Origin: Alloprevotella tannerae
GTDB lineage: Bacteria; Bacteroidota; Bacteroidia; Bacteroidales; Bacteroidaceae
DNA: 7,229 nucleotides
Assembly: GCA_015259305.1 (NCBI GenBank)
Contig: JABZGO010000088.1
Location: 1 to 7,229, forward strand
Direction of reading: 5' to 3'
Position numbers and translations under genes: made by a program. Positions 6,816 through 7,229 of this stretch are shown here, piece after piece; position 1 is the first letter of the stretch, and every line of letters starts with the position of its first letter. The notes below the pieces were generated by a model, which was not told where the DNA came from, ran no database searches, and was given only the letters and a program-made list of their open reading frames with translations.

Positions 6816-6900
6816 TTATCAGTCACCTTAGTTTGCTTATCAGTCACTCTATCAGATACTTTTAACGTAGTAAATCCCTTCTTTGTTTATTGCATATCAG
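6816..6900 (+). repeat. TATCAG-containing direct repeats upstream of the hsdS fragment
   Basis: The 11-mer TTATCAGTCAC occurs at 6816-6826 and again at 6837-6847, exactly 21 nt apart. The core TATCAG recurs at 6850-6855 and 6895-6900. The repeats lie between the hairpin and the hsdS fragment. They could be binding sites for a recombinase or regulator. Alternatively, read on the minus strand, they encode a repeated VTDK peptide motif in a 35-codon open frame (6886 to the TAG at 6781-6779). Confidence 0.6.
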
Positions 6901-6913
6901 TGGCCAGATATAA

Positions 6914-7229
6914 TGGGTTAAATCTTCTGATACGCACCATTATGAGCAGGATATGCCGTTTGAGGTGCCGAAGGGGTGGGTATGGACAACATTAGAAAAT
7001 TGTACGATAAATCGTGATAATGAACGAATACCTATTGCATCTGCAATTAGAAATAAACAACAAAACAAAAAATACGACTATTATGGTGCTGCTGGAATTA
7101 TAGATAAAGTTGATAACTATATCTTTAATGAGCGATTGCTATTAGTCGGCGAAGATGGAGCCAATTTATTATCTCGTGCAAAGAATAATGCATTCTTTGC
7201 AGAAGGAAAATTTTGGGTTAATAACCATG
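6914..7229 (+). pseudogene. hsdS: Type I restriction-modification specificity subunit (HsdS) fragment: 5'-truncated target recognition domain, runs off right edge
   Basis: HsdS sets the DNA sequence recognised by a type I restriction-modification complex (HsdR2M2S) through two target recognition domains (TRDs). The visible 105 codons match the start of a TRD: PFEVPKGWVWTTL (from 6956), YYGAAGIIDKVDNYIF, LLLVGEDGANLLSR, then FFAEGKFWVNNH at the edge. Family-like residues SSDTHHYEQD precede the only in-frame ATG (6953), and a TAA at 6911-6913 closes the frame. This looks like an internal HsdS segment that has lost its own start, as in silent cassettes of hsdS inversion loci. A short protein starting at ATG 6953 remains possible, since some HsdS begin close to the P.GW motif. 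GC is about 35% (hand count, 6961-7200), below the neighbouring genes. No hsdM, hsdR or recombinase is in view. Confidence 0.75.

Noticed and set aside
6816..6900. TATCAG repeats as a CRISPR array
   Set aside because: The repeats are only 11 nt, irregularly spaced (21, 12 and 45 nt) and too short, and there are no cas genes.
6942..6995. ATG at 6942 as the hsdS start
   Set aside because: It is in a different frame from the recognition domain and meets a TAG after 17 codons.

Overview
The window looks like a chromosomal segment from a Bacteroidales bacterium, in the Porphyromonas/Prevotella range; I cannot name the genus. Four things point there. The DUF4290 protein is essentially confined to Bacteroidetes. 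The large surface protein ends in a type A sorting domain of the type IX secretion system (T9SS). Two promoters carry the Bacteroidetes -7 element TAnnTTTG. No start codon has a convincing Shine-Dalgarno sequence.

Left part (1-1465, minus strand): a housekeeping cluster read leftwards as tsaB (tRNA t6A synthesis), a DUF4290 gene, then the first 48 codons of murA (peptidoglycan precursor synthesis), which runs off the left edge. The last two genes are 12 nt apart. A good -7 element (TATCTTTG) sits 27 nt upstream of the tsaB start used here and shows that a longer tsaB frame is not real.

Middle (1466-2355): mostly non-coding. It holds a complete tRNA-Leu(CAA) gene with a near-consensus Bacteroidetes promoter (TTTG, 20 nt, TATATTTG) and a strong 16-bp terminator. 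Some palindromes and an unexplained 58-codon start-less open frame lie around it.

Centre-right (2356-6654, plus strand): one 1432-residue secreted protein. It has a signal peptide, a propeller-like N-terminal region, two tandem copies of an [Ig/Fn3 - Fn3 - jellyroll] module of about 354 residues, a CARDB-like Ig domain, an Fn3 domain split by a third jellyroll, and a T9SS sorting domain. It is probably a cell-surface adhesin-like protein. A long hairpin follows it.

Right edge (6783-7229): lower in GC (about 35% by hand count of 6961-7200). It holds repeated TATCAG/TTATCAGTCAC motifs and then a target-recognition-domain fragment of a type I restriction specificity subunit (HsdS). Its recognisable reading frame extends upstream of the only in-frame ATG and stops at a TAA. 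That suggests a silent or recombined hsdS cassette, possibly the edge of a phase-variable restriction locus. This is the part most worth following beyond the window.
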